Assembly (NCBI RefSeq): GCF_026262505.1 | Contig: NC_067208.1 | Span: forward strand, 15,199,962-15,263,961 | From: Trichomonas vaginalis G3 | Taxonomy: Eukaryota; Parabasalia; Trichomonadida; Trichomonadidae | DNA length: 64,000 nt | Reading direction: 5' to 3' | In this document: piece after piece, positions 8,761 to 19,052 of the stretch | Layout: each line of letters opens with the position of its first letter | How positions within the stretch are numbered: position 1 is the stretch's first letter | Made by a program: the position numbers and the translations under genes | The notes under the pieces: model-generated | Told to the model about the DNA's origin: nothing | The model's database searches: none | What the model saw: only the letters and a program-made list of their open reading frames with translations

Positions 8761-10724
8761 AAATTATTCAAAAATGTCAGAAGAAAATATTTAAATAAAT
8801 TATTTAAATTTTTTTACTCTATTCAAGAATTTTATTTTTGATATAACTCATTGAATTCAAAATTTTTTAAAAAATTGACACCATATTTGGAATCTATGCA
8901 AAAAATAGAATCTTTCTACCGATTTAGAATTTAAATATCCCTTAAATTTCAATCCAGAATGAAAAATCTAACTTTATTTTTTCGGAGTTTTGTGACGAAG
9001 TGCGAATCTTCACTTCGTCAAAAATATATTCTTTTTATTAATGGTAATATAGGAATTGTAGGAATAAAAACTTTTTATAAATTATTCATAAATTTTTAAA
9101 ATCTGCTATTCGGAAGTATGTTCAAAAATCATTCAATTATGTGAGAATTCTTACGATTACAAAAAAAGTCACACAACCCGCATATATATACTACTATCAC
9201 CGTAATTAAAGTAATATCAAAGCTAATAGCAAATTCACATATGCAATCAATGAATATGAATGCTTTAATGCATATTCATAAGTGAAATATGACGATATCC
9301 CAGAAATTTAATACAAATATATCACAATACTCTTTACATTCATTTCAAATCTTCAAAAGAGTTATTTGGTTGTTCAGGCTGGTCACCAATCCCTCTAGTT
9401 TTAGATATTAGGGATCATGGATCTTCCTTTTTGAAAAAGTTTCAAACTCGGTTTATCAGTTCACATACTTTTTTGTTGAAAATATATATTCTGCATCATT
9501 TCTCTGCAATTTATTTTTTCAGTTAACAATAAGAGTTTATTTTCTGGAGGTTTTGACATTTCAATTCTTCTTTAGGTCGATTTTTTTCCTTCCTCTCTTT
9601 GCACTTTATTGCATCTCTTAGTCCATATGCATTTGCATTGATAGCATGTTCATTCTGCATTGTCCCGCCTTTTTAAAGTTTTTGATTTTTAACAAAAAAA
9701 AAATTTATTGACTCAAAAAGATTTTTCTTCAACTGATGCCTGCGTATAAAACGTTCATTTTAATGTTTTAAGTCCAAAAGAAATAGTTTCATTCAAGAAC
9801 AACCTTTAATTTTTCTCGGATCAGAATTTTATAGAACAATAAACTGAATTTCTTCAGGGAAAGTTATCTAGATGTTCATACATTCTTTCAGTCAGTTTGC
9901 TTACTCAATCCGATCATTTTACCTGCCTTTGGATGTAAAAAAATTAAAAATTAGCTGTTACGATTGCATTCAATGGATTCTTATTAAATTTATGACATTT
10001 TTAGATGTTTATAATTTTGATTTCTCAGGATCTCAATCTAAATCTTCATTTTGAAAAAAAAAATTATTGTTTGAAAAATATTCTATATAGTAACTATTAA
10101 TTCAATTAACTTTGATTAGTTGGATAACTGTAGAGCATTTGTACTATATGGTTTCAAGATAAAAAGCTTTTTTTCTTTCATTTCATATTTTATTTCAATG
10201 CGAAAGAAAAAGTGAATAGTTTTAACCAATAATTAGATTATATTGACCTCCCTTTGATTATTTTCAACTGAAGAATTTCGACAATCCTCAAAAAATAAAT
10301 TTTTATTTAATAACGCATTTTTCAGACTTGATTTACTTGATATTTACTGGTTTATGACTATACATAATCAAATTTATCATGCAAAAAGCTCTGATTTTTT
10401 TTATTGTTTTCATAAAATTTTTTTGTCAAAGAAACAAAGTTTTATCAGCAAATTAAAATCATTCCAATGATATTTAATCATTTGACATTATATAAATCCG
10501 ATTGTTTACAGATCGCAAAATTTTTTGTCGATTTCTCAAGTTTTTAACATCTAAATACCGTAAAATCAAACAGATATACGATCTCCATATCTATTTTTAA
10601 AACACGAATTACCATCCAACGATAATTTTGAGAAAAAAAAATCAAGTCTCATCACACTTTTCAATGCTCGATTTTTAAAAACTGTTTAAAAATGGAGCTT
10701 ATATTGAAATAGTGTAGAGACTAA
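8761..10724. other. AT-rich spacer beyond the Polinton
   Basis: About 2 kb with no credible gene. It holds a short hairpin at 8993-9020 and a slightly GC-richer patch near 9375-9425. The Polinton's true right end probably lies in the first 250 bases but is not marked by a repeat I can pair. Confidence 0.5.
8993..9020. repeat. Short hairpin near the Polinton right end
   Basis: TGACGAAGTG at 8993-9002 pairs perfectly with CACTTCGTCA at 9011-9020 across an eight-base loop. It could be a structure near the element terminus or chance. Confidence 0.4.
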
Positions 10725-10792
10725 AAATTACCACAGACTATTTCAGAGGATTGAGTTGCCACTCAATCCTCTGAAATAGTCTGAGGTAATTT
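10725..10792. repeat. Long hairpin just upstream of the RRM gene
   Basis: Two arms of 23 bp (10734-10756 and 10761-10783) pair perfectly around the loop TGCC. Beyond one mismatch a further 8 bp (10725-10732 with 10785-10792) also pair. The arm contains TTTCAGAGGATTGAG, which recurs at 23224-23238. It resembles a tiny foldback element. It ends 119 bases before the start codon of the RRM gene, so it may lie in that gene's promoter region. Confidence 0.65.
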
Positions 10793-10911
10793 GCAAAATT
10801 TCCCTTTCGACAAATAAAATTTTTTCTTTACAGAAATTGATATCTATTTACAACACTAAACAATTTTCTAAATATAGGATTCAATAGTTCAGAAATTTTA
10901 AAAAAATATTG

Positions 10912-12129
10912 ATGACTCAAGACGACGAGGACGTTAGAACAGTCTACATTGGGAACCTCCCATTCTCCACATCTGAATTGGAGGTCAAGACTCTGTTTGA
11001 AGTATATGGAAAAATCATCAAAATGAAAACACTGAATCAAACAAACTCCAGACAATTCCATGGTGTCATGTTTGTTGTTATGGAGACCAAGGAACAGGCT
11101 GACAAAGCCGTCGAAGGTCTAAATCAAACGATTTTCGGAAATAGAAAATTAAAAGTTTCAATTGCAGTCAGAAAAGCTCCTGAAAAGGATTTCAAAGATG
11201 ACAGACCACCATTTGATTCGAAACCTAGACCTCCAAGGCCATATGGTCGCGATTCAAGGCCAGATTACCCAGAAGACAGATATGATCTCAGAAAACCAGC
11301 AAGCTACAGACCAGAACCGCGAGACCCATATCCAAGATACGAGCATTCCTCTTCTGGCCGCGTAGATCGAAGAGAACCAAGAGATCCTCCTCCATACGCT
11401 CCACGTTCCGAAAGAGAACGCTACGATTCATATTATCCAAGCCGCAGTTATCCGGCCGAGCGTTACGACACTCCTCCAAAGTACGGTCGCCAATACGAAG
11501 AAAGATACGAACCACCGCCTCCTCCTCCAAGAGAAACTGGATATTACAGCTACTCACGAAGCGAACAATACTACGATAGGCCTTCTTCCTACGCAGCGCC
11601 TTCAGATGACTATCCATCGCAAACTAGTTACAAATATTCAGATTATCCAGCACCACCAAGCTACAAATCATCAGAATACAAACCTCCGTCACCTACAAGA
11701 TCGGAATATCCTACTCAACCAAGATCTGAATATTCTTCTCAAAGTAGATCGGAATACGCTGCTCCAACAAGATCTGAATATCCTACGCAGTCTTCCAGAA
11801 CAGAATATTCATCAAAATCTAGATCAGAATACGCTCCACCGGCAAGATCAGATTATCCAGCACAAACAGCAAGAGAATATCCATCACAGTCATCCAGAAC
11901 AGAGTATACACCGCAATCTATATCAGATTACACTCCTTCGTCTAGATCTGAATATTCAGCTCAGACAAGGACAGATTATAACCCTTACCCTTCTCCTCCT
12001 CATGATAAACGCTCGGCTTCTTACGCTGATCGCACTCCAAGAGAAGAAGAAAAGAAATCTACTGAACAAACAGCAGATTACAGATATACGGACTATAATT
12101 CAACAACCTACAAGAAAGACTATAGATAA
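10912..12129 (+). CDS. RNA-binding protein: one RRM plus long RSEY-repeat tail
   Basis: A 405-residue protein from the ATG at 10912. Residues about 9-88 form an RRM, with RNP2 VYIGNLPF (11-18) and a degenerate RNP1 HGVMFVVM (50-57). The next 160 residues are Arg/Pro/Tyr-rich. Residues about 250-365 are repeats of the type (R/T)SEYx(S/T/P)Q. Such tails in SR-like and FUS-like proteins are disordered and drive RNA or protein condensation, so a role in mRNA processing or packaging is likely but inferred. The stop is followed by AAA, giving TAAA, the trichomonad polyadenylation signal pattern. It is not possible to name the exact orthologue. RNP1 lacks the usual second aromatic residue, so RNA contact may differ. 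Confidence 0.8.
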   Translation: MTQDDEDVRTVYIGNLPFSTSELEVKTLFEVYGKIIKMKTLNQTNSRQFHGVMFVVMETKEQADKAVEGLNQTIFGNRKLKVSIAVRKAPEKDFKDDRPPFDSKPRPPRPYGRDSRPDYPEDRYDLRKPASYRPEPRDPYPRYEHSSSGRVDRREPRDPPPYAPRSERERYDSYYPSRSYPAERYDTPPKYGRQYEERYEPPPPPPRETGYYSYSRSEQYYDRPSSYAAPSDDYPSQTSYKYSDYPAPPSYKSSEYKPPSPTRSEYPTQPRSEYSSQSRSEYAAPTRSEYPTQSSRTEYSSKSRSEYAPPARSDYPAQTAREYPSQSSRTEYTPQSISDYTPSSRSEYSAQTRTDYNPYPSPPHDKRSASYADRTPREEEKKSTEQTADYRYTDYNSTTYKKDYR

Positions 12130-12583
12130 AATATTTTTATATTATTATTTTTATAAAATATCATCGTTTTTCAGAAAATTTGATAAAGATTTTTTTAAAT
12201 ACTGGTTTTATCTCAAAATCAAGTAATGAACTTAGAAAATTTTCAACATTATATTTGACTTATGACAGTTTTGTTTCAATAACATCTTTATTGAATAAAT
12301 TTTTTTATTTCTTTGATTCTTGTGTAGATTTACCATCATCGTTTTAATATCTAGGTTATGCTTATTTAAATTGCAAGTTCCTGAAGATTCTTTGTTGTCA
12401 TTGTTTTGATGATTTTGATTTCAACCATTAGATAATTATTAATTGTTTGCTAGATCCATCTGCAATTTGAATCTAGTTTTATAATTTATAATTTTGTTCT
12501 CTTGTTATAGTGCTCTATAAAATTAAGGTTATTCATCGATTTCAGAGGAAAAGTCACTTTTTGATCTAAGAGACCACTGACTA
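12130..12583. other. Spacer between RRM and bromodomain genes
   Basis: About 450 bases of AT-rich DNA with no gene seen. It should hold the 3' end of the RRM gene and the promoter of the bromodomain gene. Confidence 0.5.
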
Positions 12584-13270
12584 ATGTCCGGTAACCAAGC
12601 AGACCTCGCGATCTGCGAGGAGATCACTAAGAAGTTATTGCAACTCCCCGGTGCAATACTTTTTGATGAGCCACTCAACCAGAATGAGGAACAATACCCT
12701 AACTATAGCAAACACATCAAAAACCCGCAGGATTTAAAGACCATTTTGACGAGATTGCAGAAAAATGAGTATCAGAATGTCGCCCAGTGGGAAAAAGACA
12801 TAAATTTAGTTTGGTCGAATTGCGAAACTTATAATGGAAGAGATAGCTATGTAGCTTGTATAGCCAGACACATGCAGAAACACTTCGAAAAGCTGAAAAG
12901 AAAGTGTTTCATTCGTAAAATCAACGGTTGGATCAAAAACGTTTATATTTGGAAAGAAAAAATCGACAAAATGCTTTATTCACCACCGCCGGGTTCAAAA
13001 CTCTCATTCCTACCGGAAATACCATATACTCCTATCGAATATAATAAATTTACCACAAAAGAACTCGATGCTTTAATTGATGCCAGTAGAACAATTTTTG
13101 CATCACGCTCAGATTATGACCTAAAGCAAGTGGCAAAAATTATAGCCCCAGATATCGCTAATGAATCGAAAGTTGAAGATTTAGTCATAAATGTTGAAAC
13201 TCTCTCGCCAAAGACACTTCATGCGCTTAGAGAATACTTCAAAAAGAAAATACCAGACTATCCTCAGTAA
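12584..13270 (+). CDS. Bromodomain protein with NET-like C-terminus
   Basis: A 228-residue protein from the ATG at 12584. Residues about 10-105 fit a bromodomain: YPNYSKHIKNPQDLKTI (38-54), then NCETYNG (79-85) with the acetyl-lysine-binding Asn at 84. Residues about 150-225 resemble the extraterminal (NET) domain of BET proteins, ending with a Leu-rich helix and KKKIPDY. It is a short single-bromodomain BET-like protein, as is typical of trichomonads, and should read acetylated histones in the nucleus. The canonical 'PMDL' of the ZA loop is NPQDL here. The family is clear; the exact target is not. Confidence 0.85.
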   Translation: MSGNQADLAICEEITKKLLQLPGAILFDEPLNQNEEQYPNYSKHIKNPQDLKTILTRLQKNEYQNVAQWEKDINLVWSNCETYNGRDSYVACIARHMQKHFEKLKRKCFIRKINGWIKNVYIWKEKIDKMLYSPPPGSKLSFLPEIPYTPIEYNKFTTKELDALIDASRTIFASRSDYDLKQVAKIIAPDIANESKVEDLVINVETLSPKTLHALREYFKKKIPDYPQ

Positions 13271-13879
13271 TATTTGTTTTACAACTTGTTTATTTTATTT
13301 GAATATAAAATCTTTTAATATTATCGTTGTTAGGAATAGAAATGATTGTAAATCTTTTAATGTCTATCTTAATCTAATTAATCTTCTCGTATTTAAAACC
13401 AAATGGAACAAACTTCACTGGTAATCAAAAACGATTAAATTTTCTCCATCGAATATTCAGATACTGTTAATGAAATGAGTTAATTAAGACATAGTCTAAT
13501 ATAAACCAATTGTATTTGGCCTGTATATTTCTAAATTTAACGAAAGAAATTCGAATTATTCACTTTCATCATTTAAACATGATAAAATATTTTAGTGTAT
13601 GATTGTAATGATATTTGCACGGGTCTTATAAAAATAGTTTTCCCAAATTTTTTTCAAAAATTAAAAAATAATTTCAATTTTATCATAAATTTCATTAAAA
13701 ATCACTATTCTAAAAAAAATTTGGAAAAATCAAATCGAAAGATTTAATATTATTTAAGTTGAAACATCATTTTCTAATGAATTTTTAGTAAAACAATCAG
13801 ATATCGTATTTCAAAATTTAATTTTCAGCAAAACAAGCAATGTTTATCCGCAGTAATGCATACACTAGCATTTTAAGAG
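13271..13879. other. Spacer, no gene seen
   Basis: About 600 bases of AT-rich DNA between the bromodomain gene and the membrane protein gene; nothing else is recognised. Confidence 0.5.
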
Positions 13880-14845
13880 ATGTTTGATGATTTTGGATCA
13901 TTCATATTTTTTTTTCGGAAGAAATTGATCCTTTTTATCATCAATACAGTTGTTGTATTGGTTGGCATTCTGTCCTTTTTATATGTTCTTGGGGTTATTC
14001 TTTTCCCTGATCAAACCATTTATGATGATTTTGAACAATTACATTCAAGAATTAAACCAATCAAACAGTATGACCTAGAATTAAAACATTTAGTACCTCC
14101 GGATCAAAACATATCCATAGATACCACATTTATTATTGGTCTTACTCAGTCTTATGAAGCAGAAATTCAAAATACAATATCTTTTCTTACAAAATATAAA
14201 GAGCAGCATCCAAATTACAATATCCAATTAATTGTTATATTCCAACATCCAGGAATCTCGAATAGATCTCTAATTGGAATTAATACGATTATTGTACAGT
14301 TAATGATGGTTGTTAGCTATCATTCGAGCATGAGCCAAAGTGATTACTTCAGAACTGCTGTTCTACGTTCAAAAGGAAACGTAATCTTTATTTTAGACTA
14401 TAAAGAGCTTAATGACTTAAGTATTTTTAATACTTACATGGGAGCTCTCGGTCAGAATCACAGACAAATGGTTATTGGAGTCAGAAATTCTTCTACAAAT
14501 TATTTTAATGCTTTTGAACAGAAAATCTTCCATATTTTCAAGACAGATGACAACTTCTTAATATCTCGACTCGTTACAAAGGAAGCTGCTTACAAAATAT
14601 TTGCAAATTCTCATATTGACGATGAATTCTTTACTGTTGAAGCAAATAGACTTGGCAAGCTCGAGCATTGCAAAATACATCAAGTATTCATACAAAATAT
14701 TACTCAACCAGAACCTCCAAAATTTATTTGGTATACGAAGCTGATACATCTTCTCCAGATCGGATTTTTCTACAAGATAAACATATGGACCTATAAGAGA
14801 ATGTATTCAGCCTTCCAAACTAAATTCGAACCCGAAGAATTATAA
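13880..14845 (+). CDS. Type II membrane protein, glycosyltransferase-2-like
   Basis: A 321-residue protein from the ATG at 13880. A short cytoplasmic N-terminus (with FRKK) is followed by one membrane segment (about 16-42, LILFIINTVVVLVGILSFL), then a lumenal-type domain. Residues about 85-175 follow the layout of dolichyl-phosphate glucosyltransferase-type (GT2) domains. There is a helix 'EAEIQNTISFLTKYKEQ', a beta strand IQLIVIF, then a region 'YFRTAVLRSKGNVIFILDY' at the place of the family's '..GLxxARGDxxxFxDAD'. The usual acidic sugar-nucleotide motif is reduced to LDY, so catalysis is doubtful. The family call is tentative; it could equally be an unrelated Golgi/ER type II protein. Confidence 0.5.
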   Translation: MFDDFGSFIFFFRKKLILFIINTVVVLVGILSFLYVLGVILFPDQTIYDDFEQLHSRIKPIKQYDLELKHLVPPDQNISIDTTFIIGLTQSYEAEIQNTISFLTKYKEQHPNYNIQLIVIFQHPGISNRSLIGINTIIVQLMMVVSYHSSMSQSDYFRTAVLRSKGNVIFILDYKELNDLSIFNTYMGALGQNHRQMVIGVRNSSTNYFNAFEQKIFHIFKTDDNFLISRLVTKEAAYKIFANSHIDDEFFTVEANRLGKLEHCKIHQVFIQNITQPEPPKFIWYTKLIHLLQIGFFYKINIWTYKRMYSAFQTKFEPEEL

Positions 14846-15025
14846 TTTTAAATTTTTTCTTTGTTTGTTATTACGGAATAAACTTTGTTTGTAGTTATCA
14901 TCTATTTGTATTAATAAGATTTTGAATTTTTTTTGAGATATTTTAGATGAAATTTTCAATAGTAAAAATTTTGTAGATAAGTTAGTATAATAAACAGATA
15001 ACAGTTTAAAATCTCGAAAAAAATC

Positions 15026-15871
15026 TTACTCAAATGATTGACCAGGATATAAATTCTCGGCGATTAACTTAAACGCATCATTTGCTGAGTATCTAATGCT
15101 TACATCCATAAACTGAGAGCCATTACTCTCAGCAGGGTTGATTTCTACTAATATTGTACCATTTCTTTTTGCGTTTCTAACAAAGCTGAGAACAGGGTCT
15201 ACCGCACAATAAGTACCTACGACAAGTAGTAAATCGCAGCTGGAAAGAGCGTTGTACGCAGCGTCTCTGATATGGCGGGGAATTGTATCTTCGAAGAAAG
15301 CAACTTGCGGTTTAAGAACTGAACCACAAACATTGCAAACTGGAGATGTATCGGTATGAAGAATTTCAAGAACGTCTACGTTTCTTAGTTCATGGCATTT
15401 TTCGCAAACGCCATAATCAGTTGCAGCTCCATGGAGTTCAACTACTTTCTCGTCATATTCATCGTCATAACTATGAAGGGAATCGCAGTTTTGTGTCAAA
15501 AGATCTGAAACATAGCCATCGATAACCATTTGATGGAGGACATTATGAGCTAGCGTATGCTTTAGAGTTTTGTTCAATTGCAAATTTCTGATGTTTGCTG
15601 CAAGTCTCCATGATGGTAGAGGATTTTGATAAAATACAGATTTTGAAAGGTCTGGTGCCTTCAAAACATCCCAAAGACCACTATTATCACGCGATCTGAA
15701 TGTTGGCAACTGCGGCGCACTAATTCCAGCTCCGGTTATCACACATGTTTTACCTTTATTGTTTTTAATTAAGTTTATAACAGTCTCTATGTTATTCTGG
15801 AGTACAGGGCCGTCTCCAATATCAGTTTCTTTGATAGTAACGTCTGTTAAATCACTAAAAAGTATTCCCAT
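15026..15871 (-). CDS. Sir2-family NAD-dependent deacylase with N-myristoylation motif
   Basis: A 281-residue sirtuin from the ATG at 15871. It has the NAD-binding GAGIS (47-51), TFRSRD (57-62), TQNCD (126-130), the catalytic His in ELHG (147), zinc cysteines in two pairs (156/159 and 179/182), and VVGTYCAVDP (217-226). It should remove acetyl or acyl groups from lysines using NAD. Two departures from the family consensus are seen: TQNID is TQNCD, and GTSLxV is GTYCAV. The N-terminus MGILFS fits the N-myristoyltransferase pattern MGxxxS, suggesting membrane attachment and not a purely nuclear role. An initiator TCATTA lies 17-22 bases upstream. Confidence 0.88.
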   Translation of the reverse strand: MGILFSDLTDVTIKETDIGDGPVLQNNIETVINLIKNNKGKTCVITGAGISAPQLPTFRSRDNSGLWDVLKAPDLSKSVFYQNPLPSWRLAANIRNLQLNKTLKHTLAHNVLHQMVIDGYVSDLLTQNCDSLHSYDDEYDEKVVELHGAATDYGVCEKCHELRNVDVLEILHTDTSPVCNVCGSVLKPQVAFFEDTIPRHIRDAAYNALSSCDLLLVVGTYCAVDPVLSFVRNAKRNGTILVEINPAESNGSQFMDVSIRYSANDAFKLIAENLYPGQSFE

Positions 15872-15887
15872 TTTTTATTCTAAAAAT

Positions 15888-15893
15888 TAATGA
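15888..15893 (-). promoter_or_regulatory. Initiator element (Inr) of the Sir2 gene
   Basis: On the minus strand this reads TCATTA, matching the trichomonad Inr TCAYTW, 17-22 bases before the ATG. The Inr directs the transcription start in these organisms; matching here is by eye. Confidence 0.5.
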
Positions 15894-16394
15894 AAAATAA
15901 ACAATCGAAAAAGTGACAATTTGAAATTACACTGCTCATCCTTATTCAAACTAAGATTTTTCAAGAAAAGAATCCGAAATGTATACCAAATTTGAGTAGT
16001 CTTTCTTGGCGAGATTTTCCAAAAAATTTAATTTTACGGATTCTTGATCTTTACATCCATGCCCCCAAAACTCATATCTAAGTTGTCATTTAGCTAAAAT
16101 AATGAAAAATCTAGGGGAGAATATAAATCTTTCATAAATTTTGATCAATTTTATTTGTGTCCAATCGGAACTCAATTAATTGCAGATATAGACATAGGAT
16201 TTGGAGGATATTATTAGATGATCGATGTTTTTCTGAGATATCGTTATTGGTGGATAGGGATAATAAAGGAATATTAGCATATACATAATTAAAGCAATAG
16301 CATTATAGATGAAAAAACGATTTTAATGCCTAATAATATTTTAAAATTTTAAATAAAACAACTAATAGAAATAGAATATGGATACACGATACAA
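15894..16394. other. Spacer, no gene seen
   Basis: About 500 bases between the Sir2 promoter and the 3' end of the coiled-coil gene; no frame, RNA or repeat stands out. Confidence 0.5.
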
Positions 16395-17804
16395 TTAATT
16401 ATTACTCATAGCATTTAATGCTTCCTGAAGCTCTTTGAGCTCATTTTCAGCATCAATTGTTTCTTTCCTTGTTGCTTCAAGAAGACCGCGAGATTCCTGA
16501 AGGATTCTATCATTTCTATCAATATACTTCTCAATGAATTCATCTCCAACGTCTGCTTCATCTACTTTTGCTTTCATTTTTTCAAATAATTCTTTTTGAC
16601 GCTTTAAAGCTTCTTTTGTTCTTGCAACGAGTGCTTCCTTCTGAGATAAGGTAAACTGAGCTTCTTTCTGCTCAATTTGGGCATAATTTATCTGTAATTG
16701 AAGAGCTTCAATTTCAGATCTTTCTCTGATCAATAAAGCAAAGTTAGAGACCTTGAGATGGTATCTATTAAGGAAATCTTCACGTCTCTGCTTCTCTTTT
16801 CCATCAGGATACTCTTGATCTGCGTGATTTACAATTTGAGTGACAATTGCGTCCTGTGGGACATCAGGATCAAGAATCACAAGTTGTTCATTACTCTCTG
16901 ATAACGGGATGGTCGATTGCGCGTCGAAAAGTTCAAAATCAATTTGGGATTTGGAAGTTGCGGAACTGATCTGCGCTTGCTTGATAAATTGCTCGGTTTC
17001 GGATACTTCAGCTTCCTTGGCTTGTAGATTCTTAAGGCGCTGGTCATTTGAAGCTTCTAAGTCACTTGTTAAAATCATTTGGTTTCCGACGTCGAATTCG
17101 AAGGAATCTATTTGGGTTCTGGCTATGCATAATTCAGCATCATCAGCTACATCGTTTTGTTCGGAAATTTCAGCTTCTTTCTGCTTGATTAAGTATTCGT
17201 GCTGATCTTCAAGGATTTTCTGGCTAACTGAGCATCTTTTATCAGCAGCATTCAATCTATCTTGGAATGCTTGTAATTGAAGCTGGAAAATTTCTTTTTG
17301 ATGAGGAATTAAATTTTGGATTAATTTCTTTTGCATTTCGTTTTTGAATTTGATAGCCTTAAGTTTGGCTCTCTTGTATTGCAACATTTCATCTTCAGAA
17401 GCCCATTTCGGAGGTTCTGGAGGGATTAAATTTTCTAATTTACTGTTAATTTGTTCAATTAATGACTGGCCTTCGTTCTGAACTGAAGTAATCTCATTGT
17501 TGATTCCTTTTGCCTTTTCTATATCATCTTGATATTTATTTATATTTTCTTCGATTTTTGCGGTTTGTTTTTGAATGAAATTCTGTCTAACCTGCAATAT
17601 TTGTTGATCTCTGTTATTTTTGTATCGAAGAGCTTCAATTTGTCTGTTCAAAGCTATGCTTTTTTCAGTTAATTGTTCATTATGTTTTTCAATCTTTAAT
17701 ACATTTTGATATTCTGTTTCATACCTCTTAAAGGACTCAGAAATAGAGATTTCGGCAGGTTCTTTCGCTGATTTTGTCTTCGACAGCTTTGAAGAGTTGT
17801 TCAT
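16395..17804 (-). CDS. Long coiled-coil protein
   Basis: A 469-residue protein from the ATG at 17804 (an upstream TTG is not used). After a Ser/Lys-rich start it is almost entirely Gln/Glu/Lys/Ala helix, with heptad-like hydrophobics in two long runs (about residues 25-235 and 335-465). A less regular segment (about 280-330) contains DPDVPQDA. A short PPEPPKW break lies near residue 125. No enzyme motif is present. This is the layout of cytoskeletal or flagellar/basal-body scaffold proteins, which are numerous in trichomonads; the specific family is not recognised. Confidence 0.7.
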   Translation of the reverse strand: MNNSSKLSKTKSAKEPAEISISESFKRYETEYQNVLKIEKHNEQLTEKSIALNRQIEALRYKNNRDQQILQVRQNFIQKQTAKIEENINKYQDDIEKAKGINNEITSVQNEGQSLIEQINSKLENLIPPEPPKWASEDEMLQYKRAKLKAIKFKNEMQKKLIQNLIPHQKEIFQLQLQAFQDRLNAADKRCSVSQKILEDQHEYLIKQKEAEISEQNDVADDAELCIARTQIDSFEFDVGNQMILTSDLEASNDQRLKNLQAKEAEVSETEQFIKQAQISSATSKSQIDFELFDAQSTIPLSESNEQLVILDPDVPQDAIVTQIVNHADQEYPDGKEKQRREDFLNRYHLKVSNFALLIRERSEIEALQLQINYAQIEQKEAQFTLSQKEALVARTKEALKRQKELFEKMKAKVDEADVGDEFIEKYIDRNDRILQESRGLLEATRKETIDAENELKELQEALNAMSNN

Positions 17805-18055
17805 TTTCAAAAATTCGCTTTTTTTTGTAAACCGTCTTCATTCTTTACAATAATAATACGCAGTATAAGAATACATATCATGCAATATTTTATATTTTTT
17901 GTTCAATATGAGTTTTGGCCACATGTCTTTCTCGAAATCCAACCAATTTTTCTTGAAAATATCAAAATCTTACTTAACATCTTTTAGTAAATAGCTTTTC
18001 ATTGCTCAATTTAAGTGGATATTGTTATTTTCAGAGCAATTGTCAGAATGTCAAT

Positions 18056-18580
18056 ATGTCAAAAATTTCAATGTTTGTTTTTCTTTTGATATTTTCCTTG
18101 AGCTACAGGAAATGTCCTGAGAAAACAATATTAAGGACTAATAGAACAATGAACAGAAAGGTGAAAGGCGGCCATTGGAGCTATTTTTACATAAAACGAG
18201 GACTTCTCGAAAAATCAATGTACGTCAAATTTAATACAACACGAAAAGTCTCATTCTACGTCGGAGAAGGTGATCATTGCCCTTTTATGGATAGCATGCC
18301 TTTTTATGTTTCTGGTCCAGTTAGTGAGCAAATCGCTGATCTTCCAAAATTACCAGCTACAAGAAAGTTCCCGTTTGCTGTACGAACAGATGATGATGCA
18401 ATAGTTCAGCTTCATATATACGGAAAAATTGGATTCGGAATTTACTCGACAATCTTCATTCTTATTCCTGGAGCAGCTTGTATCTGTGCACTATTATACT
18501 ATTCTTATGTTCTTTATACAAAATTACCTCAGCGAAAGAAGATTCACTATAGTAAGAAATCCAGACTCGGAAAACGATAA
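18056..18580 (+). CDS. Small type I membrane protein, unknown function
   Basis: About 174 residues from the ATG at 18056, the first in-frame ATG. It has a hydrophobic signal peptide (MSKISMFVFLLIFSLSYR), a lumenal domain with three cysteines or fewer, two Asn-x-Thr sites near the start (NRT, NTT), and a C-terminal membrane segment (about residues 128-155, IFILIPGAACICALLYY). The tail is short and very basic (PQRKKIHYSKKSRLGKR). The basic tail with KKSR-type motifs may be an ER-retrieval or cytosolic binding signal. The topology is well supported but no family is recognised. Confidence 0.65.
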   Translation: MSKISMFVFLLIFSLSYRKCPEKTILRTNRTMNRKVKGGHWSYFYIKRGLLEKSMYVKFNTTRKVSFYVGEGDHCPFMDSMPFYVSGPVSEQIADLPKLPATRKFPFAVRTDDDAIVQLHIYGKIGFGIYSTIFILIPGAACICALLYYSYVLYTKLPQRKKIHYSKKSRLGKR

Positions 18581-19052
18581 ATATAGCTACTATTTGTGAC
18601 ATCGTCTATTACTTTTGGCAATTGTATTTTGTTTTTATTTAATATTATTTGTTATAATTTATATTAGACAGTAAAAGGGAATTTGATTTATAAATACTAT
18701 ATCCTATTCCTATACATTTCTTTTTTAATAGACTTATAACGATTGAACCCAAAAATTTTAAATAATTTTATTATCGTTCAAATTACGATTCAAGTCTACT
18801 ATAACAACCACCACAGCCTGTGCAAAAGAAGCGCTAACCTGAATTTCTACTAAAAATCTTCAAAAGGTGTATTAAGGTAAATTTCTCAGGTTCTTTTATA
18901 ATATATACGTGCTCTGAGCTTTTATGCCAAAATATAGACATGTCTTCCCTTATCTTTATTTGATTTTTTCTGAGTTATTATAATTAGTTCATAAAACATG
19001 AAATATTTTAAATTTATAAACAAAAACAACATTTACACAAAACAACAAGCGT
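18581..19052. other. Spacer, no gene seen
   Basis: About 470 bases, with a slightly GC-richer stretch near 18800-18840; no feature could be assigned. Confidence 0.5.

Noticed and set aside
11606-12226. A long second frame inside the RRM gene
   Set aside because: It arises from the repetitive codons of the RSEY tail; its protein is low-complexity without any domain.
18002-18055. Upstream extension of the small membrane protein from TTG
   Set aside because: No ATG in that part, and starting at 18056 gives a well formed signal peptide.
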